From Modestobacter lapidis (GTDB taxonomy: Bacteria; Actinomycetota; Actinomycetes; Mycobacteriales; Geodermatophilaceae), in assembly GCA_019779905.1 (NCBI GenBank), contig JABAKE010000002.1:124001-188000 (forward strand): 64,000 nt of DNA. The letters are read 5' to 3'. The notes below the pieces were generated by a model. That model worked only from the letters and a program-made list of their open reading frames with translations. It made no database searches and was not told the origin of the DNA. Below are positions 1-8,507 of this stretch, one piece after another; positions within the stretch are counted from its first letter, which is position 1; every line of letters begins with the position of its first letter. A program made the position numbers and the translations under genes.

Positions 1-1
1 G

Positions 2-1321
2 GACCGGACGCTGCCCAACGCCTACGAGGCGACCATCCCCGAGGTCTTCCCCGACCGGGCGCCGGGGTCGTTCAGCTGGGTGGCCGACGCCCTCGGGGGC
101 GCCGGCGGCTGGGTGTGGACGACGTTCTGGAGCTACCAGTGGGATCTCGACTACAGCAACCCCGAGGTCACCCTGGCCATGCTCGGTGAGATCACCTGGC
201 TGGCCAACCGGGGCGTCGAGATCTTCCGGATGGACGCCATCCCGTTCATGTGGAAGCGGATGGGCACCCACTGCCAGAACCAGCCCGAGGTGCACGACCT
301 GGTCCAGCTGCTGCACGCGCTGACCCGGATCGCCGCCCCCGCGGTCGTCTTCAAGGCCGAGGCGATCGTCGCGCCGGAGGACCTGGTGCCCTATCTCGGC
401 GCGCACGACCGCGAGCGGCCCGAGTGCGAGCTGGCCTACCACAACCAGTTGATGGTGCTGCTCTGGAGCAGCGTGGCCGCCCAGGACGCCAAGCTGGCGA
501 CCGCCGCCCTGCGCCGGATGCGGCCGATCCCCTCCGGCGCGACCTGGGTGACCTACGTGCGCGGCCACGACGACATCGGCTGGGCGGTGAGCGACACCGA
601 CGCGGCGTCGATCGGTGCCGACGGCGACGCCCACCGTCGGTTCCTCAACGACTTCTTCTCCGGCCGCTTTCCGCACTCACCCGCCCGGGGCGCGCTGTTC
701 CAGGAGAACCCGTTGACCGGCGACGCCCGGATCTCGGGGACGGCGGCCTCGCTGTGCGGCATCGAGTCGGCGCTGGAGCGCGGGGACGACGCGGCGCTGG
801 AACGGGGCGTCCGGCGGCTGCTGCTGATGTACTCGGTCGTCTTCGCCTTCGGCGGGATCCCGCTGCTCTACATGGGCGACGAGCTCGCGATGCGCAACGA
901 CACCGGCTACCTGGCCGACCCGGAACGCGCACCCGACAACCGGTGGATGCACCGCCCCCCGATGGACTGGGAGGCGGCGGCCCGCCGGCACGACCCGGCC
1001 ACGCTGGAGGGCCGGGTGTTCGCCCGGTTGCGCGAGCTGGGCCAGGTGCGCCGCTCGCTGCCGGCCCTGCGCGGCGGTGCCGAGCCCACCGTTCTGGACG
1101 CCGGCAGCGACCGGGTGCTCGTGTGGCGCCGCCGCCACCCGCGCAGCGGCACGTTCGTCGGGCTGGCCAACTTCGCCTCGATGCCCGCGGTCGTCGACGC
1201 CGACACGGTCACCGGCTTCGGCACCTACGAGTTCGTGCTCGGTGGCGACGGGCCGCTGGACGTCCGGAACGGCGGCCTCGTCGTTCCCGGGCTCGGCTTC
1301 GCCTGGTACGCCGAGCCCTGA
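2..1321 (+). CDS. amylosucrase-type GH13 enzyme, 3' part
   Basis: The gene is cut by the left window edge; the frame is open from base 2 to a TGA at 1319, giving about 439 C-terminal residues. Visible GH13 motifs are FRMDAIPFMWKR (nucleophile Asp), VFKAEAIV (acid/base Glu) and YVRGHDDIGW (third acidic residue). The MDAIPFMWK and RGHDDIGW forms are typical of amylosucrase (GH13_4), which makes alpha-1,4-glucan from sucrose, rather than of ordinary alpha-amylase or trehalose synthase. A beta-sandwich C-terminal domain follows the barrel. No signal peptide can be judged because the N-terminus is missing. The next gene starts about 80 bp downstream on the same strand and is unrelated. Sucrose specificity is inferred from the motif flavour; another glucosyl-transferring GH13 is possible. 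Confidence 0.85.
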   Translation, partial: DRTLPNAYEATIPEVFPDRAPGSFSWVADALGGAGGWVWTTFWSYQWDLDYSNPEVTLAMLGEITWLANRGVEIFRMDAIPFMWKRMGTHCQNQPEVHDLVQLLHALTRIAAPAVVFKAEAIVAPEDLVPYLGAHDRERPECELAYHNQLMVLLWSSVAAQDAKLATAALRRMRPIPSGATWVTYVRGHDDIGWAVSDTDAASIGADGDAHRRFLNDFFSGRFPHSPARGALFQENPLTGDARISGTAASLCGIESALERGDDAALERGVRRLLLMYSVVFAFGGIPLLYMGDELAMRNDTGYLADPERAPDNRWMHRPPMDWEAAARRHDPATLEGRVFARLRELGQVRRSLPALRGGAEPTVLDAGSDRVLVWRRRHPRSGTFVGLANFASMPAVVDADTVTGFGTYEFVLGGDGPLDVRNGGLVVPGLGFAWYAEP

Positions 1322-1402
1322 CGGCGGGCGCCGATGCCTGGTTCCGGGCCGCAGGACTGCGCATTCGCGCACTCCGTCGAGACGGTGGCTGCGGGAACTA
1401 GC

Positions 1403-3097
1403 GTGACGCGGGTGAGTGAGCCCGCGCGCCCGCCGTCCGACCTCGACCAGCTCGCCGAGCGCTACGTCGAGGAGTACGCCGCCTCGCAGCCCGCCGTCGC
1501 CACCTTCATCGGCGTCCCCGGGCACGAGGACCGGTGGCCGGACCTGACCACCGCCGGGCACGCGGCCCATGCCGACCTGCTGCGCCGCACGATCGCCGCC
1601 GTCGAGCGCATCGAACCGGTCGACCGGCGCGACGCGGTCGCCCGCAGCGCGATGCTCGAACGGCTCGGCGCGGAGCTCGCCCGCCACGACGCCGGCTGGG
1701 CGCCGGCGGACCTGAACACCGTCGAGAGCCCGCTGCAGCACTTCCGGACGACGTTCGACCTGATGGCCGCCGACACCGAGGAGGATTGGGAGACCATCGC
1801 CCGCCGGCTCGCCGCCGTCCCCGCTGCCCTGGCGGGTTACACGGCCGGGCTGGCCGACGCGGCCGCCGCGGGCCGGATCTCCGCCGCCCGCCAGGTGCGG
1901 CTGTGCGCCGGTATCGCCCGTCGCTGGGCCGGCACCGGCGATGACCCGGGCTTCTTCGTGCAGTTCGTCACCGGTGCGCCCGTCCCCGCGGGCGGCTCCC
2001 TGGCGCGCGAGCTGTCCGCCGCGGCGCAGGGCGTGGGTGCGGCCCTGCGCACCTTCGCCGACGACATCGAGCGGACGCTCCTCCCCCGGGCGCCGGAGCG
2101 GGACGGGGTCGGCCGCGAGCGGTACGCCCTGGAGTCCCGCTTCCACACCGGCGTCGACCTGGACCTGGCGGAGACCTACGCCTGGGGCTGGGAGGAGCTG
2201 GCCCGGATCGTCGCGGAGAAGCATGCGGTCGCCGAGCGCATCGCCCCGGGCCGGGGGGTGGCCGGCGCGGAGGCCGTGCTGGACGCCGATCCCGCCCGGC
2301 TGGTCCGCGGCCGTGCGGCGCTGCAGGCCTGGCTGCAGGAGACCGCCGACCGCGCCGTCGCCGCCCTGGACGGCGTCCACTTCGACATCCCGGAACCGGT
2401 GAAGCAGGTGGAGGGACGGCTGACCCCGACCTCCGGGGAGGGGGTGTACTACACCGGCCCGACCGAGGATTTCAGCCGTCCCGGGCGGATGTGGTGGTCG
2501 CTGCCCGAGGGCGTCACCGACATGACCACCTGGCGGGAGACGACGACCGTCTTCCACGAGGGCGTGCCCGGCCACCACCTGCAGGTCGGCCAGGCCGTCC
2601 ACAACGCCGCAACGCTCAACCGCTGGCAGCGGCTGCTCTGCGAGTGCTCCGCGCACGCCGAGGGCTGGGCGCTGTACTCGGAGCGGCTGATGGACGAACT
2701 CGGCTTCCTCGCCGACCCGGGTGACCGGCTGGGCATGCTGGACGCCCAGGAGCTGCGGGCGGCCCGGGTGGTGCTGGACATCGGCGTGCACCTCGACCTG
2801 CCCGTCCCGACCGGCCAGGGGCTGGGCGAGCGGTGGACCTACGAGGTGGCGGCCGAGTTCCTCCGCCGGCACGTGTCCATGGACGACGCGATGCGCACCG
2901 ATGAGCTGCACCGCTACCTCGGCTGGCCCGGGCAGGCGCCGGTCTACAAGGTGGGTGAGCGGGTGTTCCGCACCTGCCGCGAGCAGGCCCGCCGGCGCGC
3001 CGGCGCCGGCTTCGACCTCAAGGCCTGGCACCGCGCGGTCCTCGATCTCGGGCCCCTCGGCCTGGGTCCGCTCGCCGCCGAGCTCGCCCGGATGTGA
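1403..3097 (+). CDS. DUF885 family protein (putative metallopeptidase-like)
   Basis: About 564 residues. The key motif is FHEGVPGHHLQ, an HExxxGHH-type metal-binding signature characteristic of DUF885 proteins, which resemble zinc peptidases; substrate and reaction are not established. The open frame extends up to 1334, but the upstream part (CAFAHSVE...) is unlike the family. The GTG at 1403 or 1412, just before RVSEPARPPSDLDQLAERY, is the likelier start. No signal peptide or membrane segment is visible, so the protein is predicted to be cytoplasmic. A second conserved block late in the protein (YLGWPGQAPVYKVGE) matches the family. Annotation as a DUF885 member is secure, the enzymatic role is not. 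Confidence 0.85.
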   Translation: MTRVSEPARPPSDLDQLAERYVEEYAASQPAVATFIGVPGHEDRWPDLTTAGHAAHADLLRRTIAAVERIEPVDRRDAVARSAMLERLGAELARHDAGWAPADLNTVESPLQHFRTTFDLMAADTEEDWETIARRLAAVPAALAGYTAGLADAAAAGRISAARQVRLCAGIARRWAGTGDDPGFFVQFVTGAPVPAGGSLARELSAAAQGVGAALRTFADDIERTLLPRAPERDGVGRERYALESRFHTGVDLDLAETYAWGWEELARIVAEKHAVAERIAPGRGVAGAEAVLDADPARLVRGRAALQAWLQETADRAVAALDGVHFDIPEPVKQVEGRLTPTSGEGVYYTGPTEDFSRPGRMWWSLPEGVTDMTTWRETTTVFHEGVPGHHLQVGQAVHNAATLNRWQRLLCECSAHAEGWALYSERLMDELGFLADPGDRLGMLDAQELRAARVVLDIGVHLDLPVPTGQGLGERWTYEVAAEFLRRHVSMDDAMRTDELHRYLGWPGQAPVYKVGERVFRTCREQARRRAGAGFDLKAWHRAVLDLGPLGLGPLAAELARM

Positions 3098-3234
3098 GCG
3101 CTCAGGGCGCGCGCCGGGCTCCGCCTCCACGGGCGCGGCCCGGTGGCCCGCCACCGCCGCCACTCGACCACGCCGAGGGATGCCCACCCGACGGCGAACG
3201 CCAGGAAGACCCAGCCGCGGAGCCGCTCCCCCAC
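2944..3234 (-). CDS. possible small membrane protein antisense to the DUF885 3' end
   Basis: A 96-codon frame with a GTG start at 3234 begins GERLRGWVFLAFAVGW, which looks like one membrane-spanning helix followed by an arginine-rich tail. The first 45 codons lie in the intergenic gap and show almost exclusively G/C third positions, as real genes here do. The remaining half overlaps the DUF885 gene antisense and is low-complexity, which argues against a full-length product. No clear ribosome binding site is visible. It may be spurious, or a short gene whose 3' end is degraded. Confidence 0.2.
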   Translation of the reverse strand: MGERLRGWVFLAFAVGWASLGVVEWRRWRATGPRPWRRSPARALSAHIRASSAASGPRPRGPRSRTARCQALRSKPAPARRRACSRQVRNTRSPTL

Positions 3235-3547
3235 CGACGAGCGGTGGACCGACCTCGGGCGTGCTCACAGCTGCTTCTCATGCGCGCAGAGCGACCAGAT
3301 GGCGACATTGATCTAGCCGAAGCATTGCTCAGGCATGGGCACATCATGTGGTTGAGCGCGGCGTGTCCCGCCTGGGAAAGCTCATCGCGAGGCGGTAGGG
3401 GCGGATGTGACGCACGGGACAGCGCGTAACACCGCTGGCATTTGACCTGACCGGACCACACGCGTGTAATTCCCGGTGTTGTCACAGACGGTGACAGCGC
3501 GGCAACCGGACGTAGACGGATGCCACCGAGACGCAGGGGGACGCATC
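3098..3547. other. intergenic region upstream of whiB
   Basis: About 450 bp without a confident gene on the plus strand. Its right half is noticeably richer in A/T than the surroundings, as expected for a long regulatory leader. It contains the candidate whiB promoter at 3442-3470. The left 140 bp could hold the start of a small minus-strand membrane ORF. I see no further gene or repeat. Confidence 0.6.
3442..3470 (+). promoter_or_regulatory. candidate sigma-70-type promoter of whiB
   Basis: TTGACC at 3442-3447 and TGTAAT at 3465-3470 are separated by 17 bp, close to the vegetative -35/-10 consensus, in an unusually AT-rich patch about 80 bp upstream of the whiB start. Inferred from sequence only. 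Confidence 0.45.
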
Positions 3548-3895
3548 GTGATGGCTGAAGTTGCATGGCTGAGTGAGTACCGGGACGCTGCTGCCGCCAC
3601 GCCGGCCGGGTACGGCCAGGACGTGCTCGGCATGGCGGGCGTCTTCGACGCCGGCTTCGGTGGTCTGGCCACCGAGGAGCAGAGCTGGCACGAGCGCGCC
3701 CTGTGCGCCGAGACCGACCCCGAGGCGTTCTTCCCGGAGAAGGGCGGCTCGACCCGCGAGGCCAAGAAGATCTGCACCGGCTGCGAGGTCCGCGCCGAGT
3801 GCCTGGAGTTCGCGCTCGCCAACGACGAGCGCTTCGGCATCTGGGGCGGCCTGTCCGAGCGCGAGCGCCGTCGCCTGCGCCGTCAGGCCAGCTGA
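3548..3895 (+). CDS. whiB2: WhiB-family iron-sulfur regulator (WhiB2/WhmD type)
   Basis: About 115 residues. The four cluster-ligating cysteines are visible in RALCAETDP, the motif KKICTGCEVRAECLEFA (CxxCxxxxxC) and the spacing between them. The signature turn GIWGGLSERERRRLRR follows. The arrangement EAFFPEKGGSTREAKKIC closely matches WhiB of Streptomyces and WhmD/WhiB2 of mycobacteria, transcription factors required for septation or sporulation that bind a [4Fe-4S] cluster and partner with the principal sigma factor. The start is GTG 3548 or ATG 3551, both placed well after an AGGGGG ribosome binding site at 3535-3540; the longer frame from 3476 is unlikely. A structured repeat element begins exactly at the stop codon. 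Confidence 0.93.
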   Translation: MMAEVAWLSEYRDAAAATPAGYGQDVLGMAGVFDAGFGGLATEEQSWHERALCAETDPEAFFPEKGGSTREAKKICTGCEVRAECLEFALANDERFGIWGGLSERERRRLRRQAS

Positions 3896-3950
3896 AGGAC
3901 CCTGTCCCCCTCACCCCTCGCAGGCTCGGGGCGAGCCTCTGGACAGGGCC
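3895..3950 (+). repeat. nested-hairpin 3'-end element, copy A
   Basis: First of five related elements in the window (others at 37850, 43241, 45793, 60105). It begins AAGGACC at the whiB stop codon. Outer stem CCCTGTCC (3900-3907) pairs with GGACAGGG (3941-3948). Inner stem CCCC pairs with GGGG around the 10-nt loop TCGCAGGCTC. It probably acts as a terminator or RNA stability element. Confidence 0.75.
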
Positions 3951-4004
3951 ACGGCTGATCGCGACCAGATGACCGCGTCGGTCTCGACCGGGTAGGAAGG
4001 TCGC

Positions 4005-5018
4005 GTGCGAGCGATCTCCTACACCCAGACCGGCGGTCCTGACGTCCTGCAGCTCGTCGACCGCCCGACCCCTGACCCGGGCCCCGGCGAGGTGCGCGTC
4101 CGCCTCGCGTTCTCCGGCGTCAACCCCACCGACTGGCGCTCCCGCACCGGCACCGAGCCCGGCCCTGACGGCCAGGTCCCCGGCCAGGACGGCGCCGGCA
4201 CCATCGAGGCCGTCGGCCAGGGTGTCGACCCGGTTCTCGTCGCTGAGCGCGTGTGGATCTGGGAGGCCGCCTGGCAGCGGCCGCTCGGCACCGCCGCCGA
4301 GTACACCGTGGTTCCGGCGCGGCAGACCGTGCTGCTGGGCGCGGACGCCTCCTTCGAACTGGGCGCGGCCCTGGGCATCCCGTTCCTCACCGCGCACCGC
4401 TGCCTGACCGTCGGCGAGCTGCTGCCCGACCGGCTCGGTCCCGGCGCCCTCCAGGGGCACACCGTCCTGGTGCACGGTGGCGCGGGCGCGGTCGGCAACG
4501 CCGCCGTCCAACTGGCGCGCTGGGCCGACGCCACGGTGATCACCACCGTCAGCAGCCCGGAGAAGGCCCAGCTGGCCGCCGCGGCCGGCGCCGACCACGT
4601 TCTCGACTACCGGCGGCAGGACGTCGTCGCGGAGATCCGCAGGATCACCCCGCGCGGTGTCGACGCCATCGTCGAGGTCAACCCGGCGCAGAACGCCGCC
4701 ATCGACGTCGAGGTCACCGCGCCTCACGCGTCGGTCGCGGTCTACGCGACCAACGGCGGCGACGAGGTGACCATCCCGGTCCGCCCGCAGATGGTCTCCA
4801 ACGCCCGCTGGCAGTTCGTGCTGGTCTACACCGAGCCGGCGCGGGCCAAGGAGATCGCCGTGGCGGACGTCAACGCCGCGGCCCTGGACGGCGCCGTCCG
4901 GGTCGGGCCCGAGGCCGGCCTCCCGCTGCACGTCTTCCCGCTCGAACGGACTGCCGACGCGCACCGGGCCGTCGAGGGTGGCGCCGTCGGAAAGGTGCTC
5001 ATCGACGTCACCGCCTGA
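4005..5018 (+). CDS. NADPH:quinone oxidoreductase, zinc-independent MDR family
   Basis: 337 residues starting at GTG 4005 with GGAAGG immediately upstream (3995-4000). The N-terminal GroES-like domain carries SYTQTGGPDVLQLVDRP, standard for quinone oxidoreductases. The Rossmann motif VLVHGGAGAVGNAAVQLARW binds NADPH. There are no structural or catalytic zinc cysteines, so it belongs to the zinc-independent QOR branch that reduces quinones or alpha,beta-unsaturated carbonyls. It stands alone between the whiB element and a minus-strand gene. Cytoplasmic; substrate unknown. Confidence 0.9.
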   Translation: MRAISYTQTGGPDVLQLVDRPTPDPGPGEVRVRLAFSGVNPTDWRSRTGTEPGPDGQVPGQDGAGTIEAVGQGVDPVLVAERVWIWEAAWQRPLGTAAEYTVVPARQTVLLGADASFELGAALGIPFLTAHRCLTVGELLPDRLGPGALQGHTVLVHGGAGAVGNAAVQLARWADATVITTVSSPEKAQLAAAAGADHVLDYRRQDVVAEIRRITPRGVDAIVEVNPAQNAAIDVEVTAPHASVAVYATNGGDEVTIPVRPQMVSNARWQFVLVYTEPARAKEIAVADVNAAALDGAVRVGPEAGLPLHVFPLERTADAHRAVEGGAVGKVLIDVTA

Positions 5019-5061
5019 TCGGCGGGCGGGAGCGCAGCGGACCTGCGCTCCCGCTCGCCGG

Positions 5062-5688
5062 TCACATCGGCGGCATGACCTCCGACCGGGCCGCCATCCG
5101 GGACGCGACCACATCCGGGAGCCCGGCACGCCACTGCTCCCCCAGGTCGGTGCGTCGCCCGTCCCCGTGCAGCGCGGGCAGCCGCCGCGCGGCCTGGATG
5201 CCGAAGGCGGCCTGCCCGAGCTTCCGCCCGACCCCGCGCCGCCGGTGCCCGGCGGCGACGTAGACCTGGTGCACCAGCCCGGTGCCCGGCCACCACCGCA
5301 GCGCGGCCACCTGCTGGCTCCCGGTCACCCCGGCGACCGTTGCCGTGTCGGCGTCGAGCACCGTGCCCTCGGCGTACCGGGTGTCGGAGAAGGCCACCAG
5401 CGTCGTCGCCGCGTCCCCGGGCTCGGGCAGCTCGACGTACCAGAGCAGCGGCGCCTCCGGCAACGCCACGGCGACCGCGTGCACCCGCCCACCGGCCACG
5501 TCGGTCCGGACGGCGACCTGCCAGCCGGACGGCCGCCGCCCCCCGGGCAGGTCCACCACCGTGGACGGCGGGAACTCCATCGACAGGACCAGGACGAACT
5601 CGTGCTGGTGCGTCCGGCCCGGCCCGACGGTCACCGGGAGCCGGGCCAGCCACGGGTCCAGCACCGGCTCAGCCGAGGGGCCGGGCAC
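5062..5688 (-). CDS. GNAT-like acetyltransferase domain protein
   Basis: About 208 residues from GTG 5688 (alternative GTG 5664). The C-terminal part contains VHQVYVAAGHRRRGVGRKLG, matching GNAT motif A (R/QxxGxG/A), the acetyl-CoA pyrophosphate-binding loop, so an N-acetyltransferase fold is likely. The N-terminal ~110 residues are not recognisable. The start overlaps the stop of the upstream secreted-protein gene by about 20 bp, so the two are probably co-transcribed. Longer frames extending upstream merely run through the proline-rich coding sequence of that neighbour. Substrate unknown. Confidence 0.7.
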   Translation of the reverse strand: MPGPSAEPVLDPWLARLPVTVGPGRTHQHEFVLVLSMEFPPSTVVDLPGGRRPSGWQVAVRTDVAGGRVHAVAVALPEAPLLWYVELPEPGDAATTLVAFSDTRYAEGTVLDADTATVAGVTGSQQVAALRWWPGTGLVHQVYVAAGHRRRGVGRKLGQAAFGIQAARRLPALHGDGRRTDLGEQWRAGLPDVVASRMAARSEVMPPM

Positions 5689-7141
5689 GGCGCCGCGCGG
5701 ACCAGGCGAACCCGATGACGAGCGCGACGACCAGGGCCACCCCGCCGCCGAGCGCCAGGACCGGCATCGAGCTGCCGACCGTCTCGACCGGCGCCGCCTC
5801 GGGTTGCACCGCCACCGGGGGTGCAGTCGGCGCGGACCGGCCGGACGGAGGCGCCGGGGGTGCCACCGGCACCGGGGGTGCCGCCGACACCGGGGGCGGC
5901 GTGCTGGTCGGCGCGACCGCCGTCGCGGCGGGCCCGGCGGCGCTGACGCTCCCCCCGCGCGACCGCGGTGCGCTGCTCGGCGTCGCGGCGGCGGGCGGTG
6001 CGGCGGCGAGCGGTGCGGCGGCGGGCGGCGCAGCGGCGGGCGCAGGAGTCGGCGCCGGGGTGGGAACCGGAGCGGCAGCAGGGACGGGAGCCGGAGTTGC
6101 CGTCGGCTCGGGATCACCGACCAGGCTCGGCGCGACGAGCGGCGGAACCTGCAGCGGGCCGCTGCCGGCGCTCGGCCTGGCCACCGAGAAGGTGACCGGC
6201 GGCCCGGCCGGCAGGTCGTCGGCGGTGAGCGGGGTCAGCGTGTACCCGTCGTCCGGCTGGAACCAGCCCTCGAAGGTGACCGTGCCGTCGGCCCCGGTGG
6301 TCCTCCGGTCCGTGACGGGCGTGGCCCGGCTCGCCGACGCCAGGCCCGCCGGCGTCGAATCGGCGGCCGCGAGCCGGGCGGGAGCCGGTGTGGCGCGGAC
6401 GGGCTCGTCGTCCTGCACGGGTCGGTGCGGATAGCCGGGTGCGCCGAGCTCGACGCGGGTGTTGCGCACCGGGCCGCCGCCGGTACCGCGGACGGTGGTG
6501 GTCAACTGCTCGCGGTAGTGCGAGGCGTTCGAGAGCGTCAGCGGCGCGACCTCCCCGCAGGGAGAGTCGCACAGCTGGATGGACCCGGCCCCGGGCGCCA
6601 CCTCCAGGCCGGGCGCCGCCCTGGTCTGCCGCACGGGGTGGGTGCCGGACGGCAGCCCCGGCAGGTCGATCCGGTCCGGCGCCGGCATGCCCAGGAAGAA
6701 GGTGCAGACACCTGCCGGCGTGGCCGAACACGTGTACTCCACGCCGTTCGCGGTGAGCGTGAACCGGGTGTCGGACAGGTCGAGGTCACCGGGGGCGGTG
6801 CCCTCCGGGGCGGCGACCTCGACGGAGACGGAATACTTGCCGCGCCCGAAGAACGGCTCGATGGGCGGCCCGGCCGGGGCGACGGCGGCCGGGGAGCCGG
6901 CCACCTCGGCGGACGCGACCGACGGCGGCACGGACACGAGCGGGCCCGCCGTGCCGGCCGCGTCGTCCAGCACGTCCTGCGGCGCGTCCTCGGGCGGCGG
7001 CACGTCATCGACGGCGGCGAGGGCCGCCGGGGCCGCCGCGGTGGTCGCGGCCAGCAGGCCGACGCCCACCAGGGCGCCCCGGGTCAGGAACCACCTGGTC
7101 AGGGCGGGGCCACGCGGAGCGGGAGGACAGGGCGCGGGCAT
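5669..7141 (-). CDS. secreted Pro/Ala-rich protein with C-terminal membrane anchor
   Basis: About 490 residues starting at ATG 7141 with a CTGGAG ribosome binding site. An N-terminal signal peptide is clear (TRWFLTRGALVGVGLLAA then AAPAALA). The middle contains beta-rich segments; VTDRRTTGADGTVTFEGWF resembles a prealbumin/Cna-B-like domain. A long Pro/Ala-rich linker follows (about residues 350-450). It ends SSMPVLALGGGVALVVALVI then RRRARPLG, the hydrophobic helix and basic tail of a sortase substrate, but no LPXTG is present where expected (ETVGSS instead). Likely a cell-surface or membrane-anchored protein; function unknown. Confidence 0.75.
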   Translation of the reverse strand: MPAPCPPAPRGPALTRWFLTRGALVGVGLLAATTAAAPAALAAVDDVPPPEDAPQDVLDDAAGTAGPLVSVPPSVASAEVAGSPAAVAPAGPPIEPFFGRGKYSVSVEVAAPEGTAPGDLDLSDTRFTLTANGVEYTCSATPAGVCTFFLGMPAPDRIDLPGLPSGTHPVRQTRAAPGLEVAPGAGSIQLCDSPCGEVAPLTLSNASHYREQLTTTVRGTGGGPVRNTRVELGAPGYPHRPVQDDEPVRATPAPARLAAADSTPAGLASASRATPVTDRRTTGADGTVTFEGWFQPDDGYTLTPLTADDLPAGPPVTFSVARPSAGSGPLQVPPLVAPSLVGDPEPTATPAPVPAAAPVPTPAPTPAPAAAPPAAAPLAAAPPAAATPSSAPRSRGGSVSAAGPAATAVAPTSTPPPVSAAPPVPVAPPAPPSGRSAPTAPPVAVQPEAAPVETVGSSMPVLALGGGVALVVALVIGFAWSARRRARPLG

Positions 7142-7306
7142 CGATCTCTCCAGGGGTCTCCCGCCGACCGTCGTCGGGAGCCGCTGCGCAGCCTGTCCGA
7201 CCTCCGCGACCGGGCGATCGGCCCGCCCGCGAACGCGCCGAGACGGAACTGAGCCGTTTTCTCCGCCGCACCACCGGCCCCTCGCGCCCCACGACACGCC
7301 AGAGCG

Positions 7307-7349
7307 GCGGAGCGGATCCGTCGGCGTTTCGCCGACGGATCCACTCCGC
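7307..7349 (-). terminator. strong hairpin downstream of acyl-CoA dehydrogenase
   Basis: A 20-bp stem with one mismatch (C7313 opposite A7343) closes on a TTT loop at 7327-7329. It abuts the stop codon of the acyl-CoA dehydrogenase gene (7350-7352). There is no clear U-tract, typical for actinobacterial terminators. Confidence 0.75.
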
Positions 7350-8504
7350 TCAGCCCACGCCGAGCGAGCGGGCGATCAGCATCCGCTGCACCTCGGACGT
7401 GCCCTCACCGATCTCCAGGATCTTGGCATCGCGGTAGAACCGGCCCACCGGGAACTCGTTCATGAAGCCGTAGCCGCCGTGCACCTGCGCGGCGTAGCGG
7501 GCGTTCTCCATCGCCATCTCCGAGCTGTACAGCTTGGCGATCGAGGCCTCGCGCTTGAACGGCTCGCCGCGCAGCATCCGCTCCGCGGCCCGGTAGTAGG
7601 CAAGCCGCGCGGTGGAGGCCCGCACCTCCATGTCGGCGATCATGAACTGCACCGCCTGGTTGCGGCCGATCGGCTGACCGAAGGCCTCCCGCTGGGCGGC
7701 GTACTTCACGCTCTCGTCCACGCAGCCCTGCGCCAGCCCGACGGCCAGCGCCGAGATCGCGATGCGCCCCTCGTCGAGGATGGACAGGAACTGCGCGTAG
7801 CCGCGGCCCCGCTCCCCCACCAGGTTCTCCTCGGGCACCCGGACGTCGCTGAAGAAGAGCTCCCGGGTGTCGGAGGCGTTCCAGCCGACCTTGGAGTACC
7901 GCTTGCCGACGACGAAGCCCTCGGTGCCCGACGGGACGGCGATCGCCGAGATCTCCTTGCTCCCGTCGGCCTTGGTCCCGGTGACCGCCGTGACGATGAC
8001 GACCTCAGTCAGCTCGGTGCCCGAGTTGGTGATGAACGCCTTGCTGCCGTTGATCACCCACTGGCCGTCCTCCAGCCGCGCGGTGGTCCGCGTCGCGCCG
8101 GCGTCCGAGCCGCCACCGGGCTCGGTGAGCCCGAAGGCGCCCAGTGCCTCTCCCGAGCACAGCCGCGGCAGCCAGTGCTGCTTCTGCTCCTCGGTGCCGA
8201 ACCGGTAGATCGGCATCGCCCCCAGCGACACCCCGGCCTCCAGGGTGATCGCGACCGATGAGTCGACCCGGGCCAGCTCCTCCAGGGCGACGCAGAGGGT
8301 GAAGTAGTTCCCGCCCGAGCCGCCGTACTCCTCCGGGAAGGGCAGCCCGAACAGGCCGAGCTCCCCCATCTGCCGCACGATCGCGGTCGGGAACTCGTCA
8401 CGCTCGTAGAAGTCGCCGATCTGCGGGGCCACCACCTCCAGGGCGAACTCCCGCACCACCTTCCGCAGCGCTTCCGTCTCCTCGTCGAGCCGGTAGTCGA
8501 GCAC
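7350..8504 (-). CDS. acdH: acyl-CoA dehydrogenase (branched-chain/AcdH type)
   Basis: 384 residues, GTG start at 8504, 3 bp after the carboxylase alpha-subunit stop. FAD/substrate motifs GAFGLTEPGGGSDAGA and KAFITNSG are present. The catalytic glutamate sits at the canonical position near the C-terminus (LEIGEGTSEVQRML), unlike isovaleryl-CoA dehydrogenases, which move it. The gene order with biotin-dependent carboxylase subunits matches the Streptomyces acdH locus, so it likely oxidises branched short-chain acyl-CoAs in leucine/valine/isoleucine catabolism. Co-transcribed with the carboxylase gene and closed by a strong hairpin. Confidence 0.88.
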   Translation of the reverse strand: MLDYRLDEETEALRKVVREFALEVVAPQIGDFYERDEFPTAIVRQMGELGLFGLPFPEEYGGSGGNYFTLCVALEELARVDSSVAITLEAGVSLGAMPIYRFGTEEQKQHWLPRLCSGEALGAFGLTEPGGGSDAGATRTTARLEDGQWVINGSKAFITNSGTELTEVVIVTAVTGTKADGSKEISAIAVPSGTEGFVVGKRYSKVGWNASDTRELFFSDVRVPEENLVGERGRGYAQFLSILDEGRIAISALAVGLAQGCVDESVKYAAQREAFGQPIGRNQAVQFMIADMEVRASTARLAYYRAAERMLRGEPFKREASIAKLYSSEMAMENARYAAQVHGGYGFMNEFPVGRFYRDAKILEIGEGTSEVQRMLIARSLGVG

Positions 8505-8507
8505 TCG

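Noticed and set aside
677-3268. 863-codon minus-strand open frame
   Set aside because: Antisense to the amylosucrase and DUF885 genes; composition is a shadow of high-GC coding, with no domain or ribosome binding site.
3094-3429. Plus-strand 111-codon frame before whiB
   Set aside because: Low-complexity Pro/Arg-rich translation, overlapping the DUF885 stop, with no ribosome binding site and no recognisable motif.
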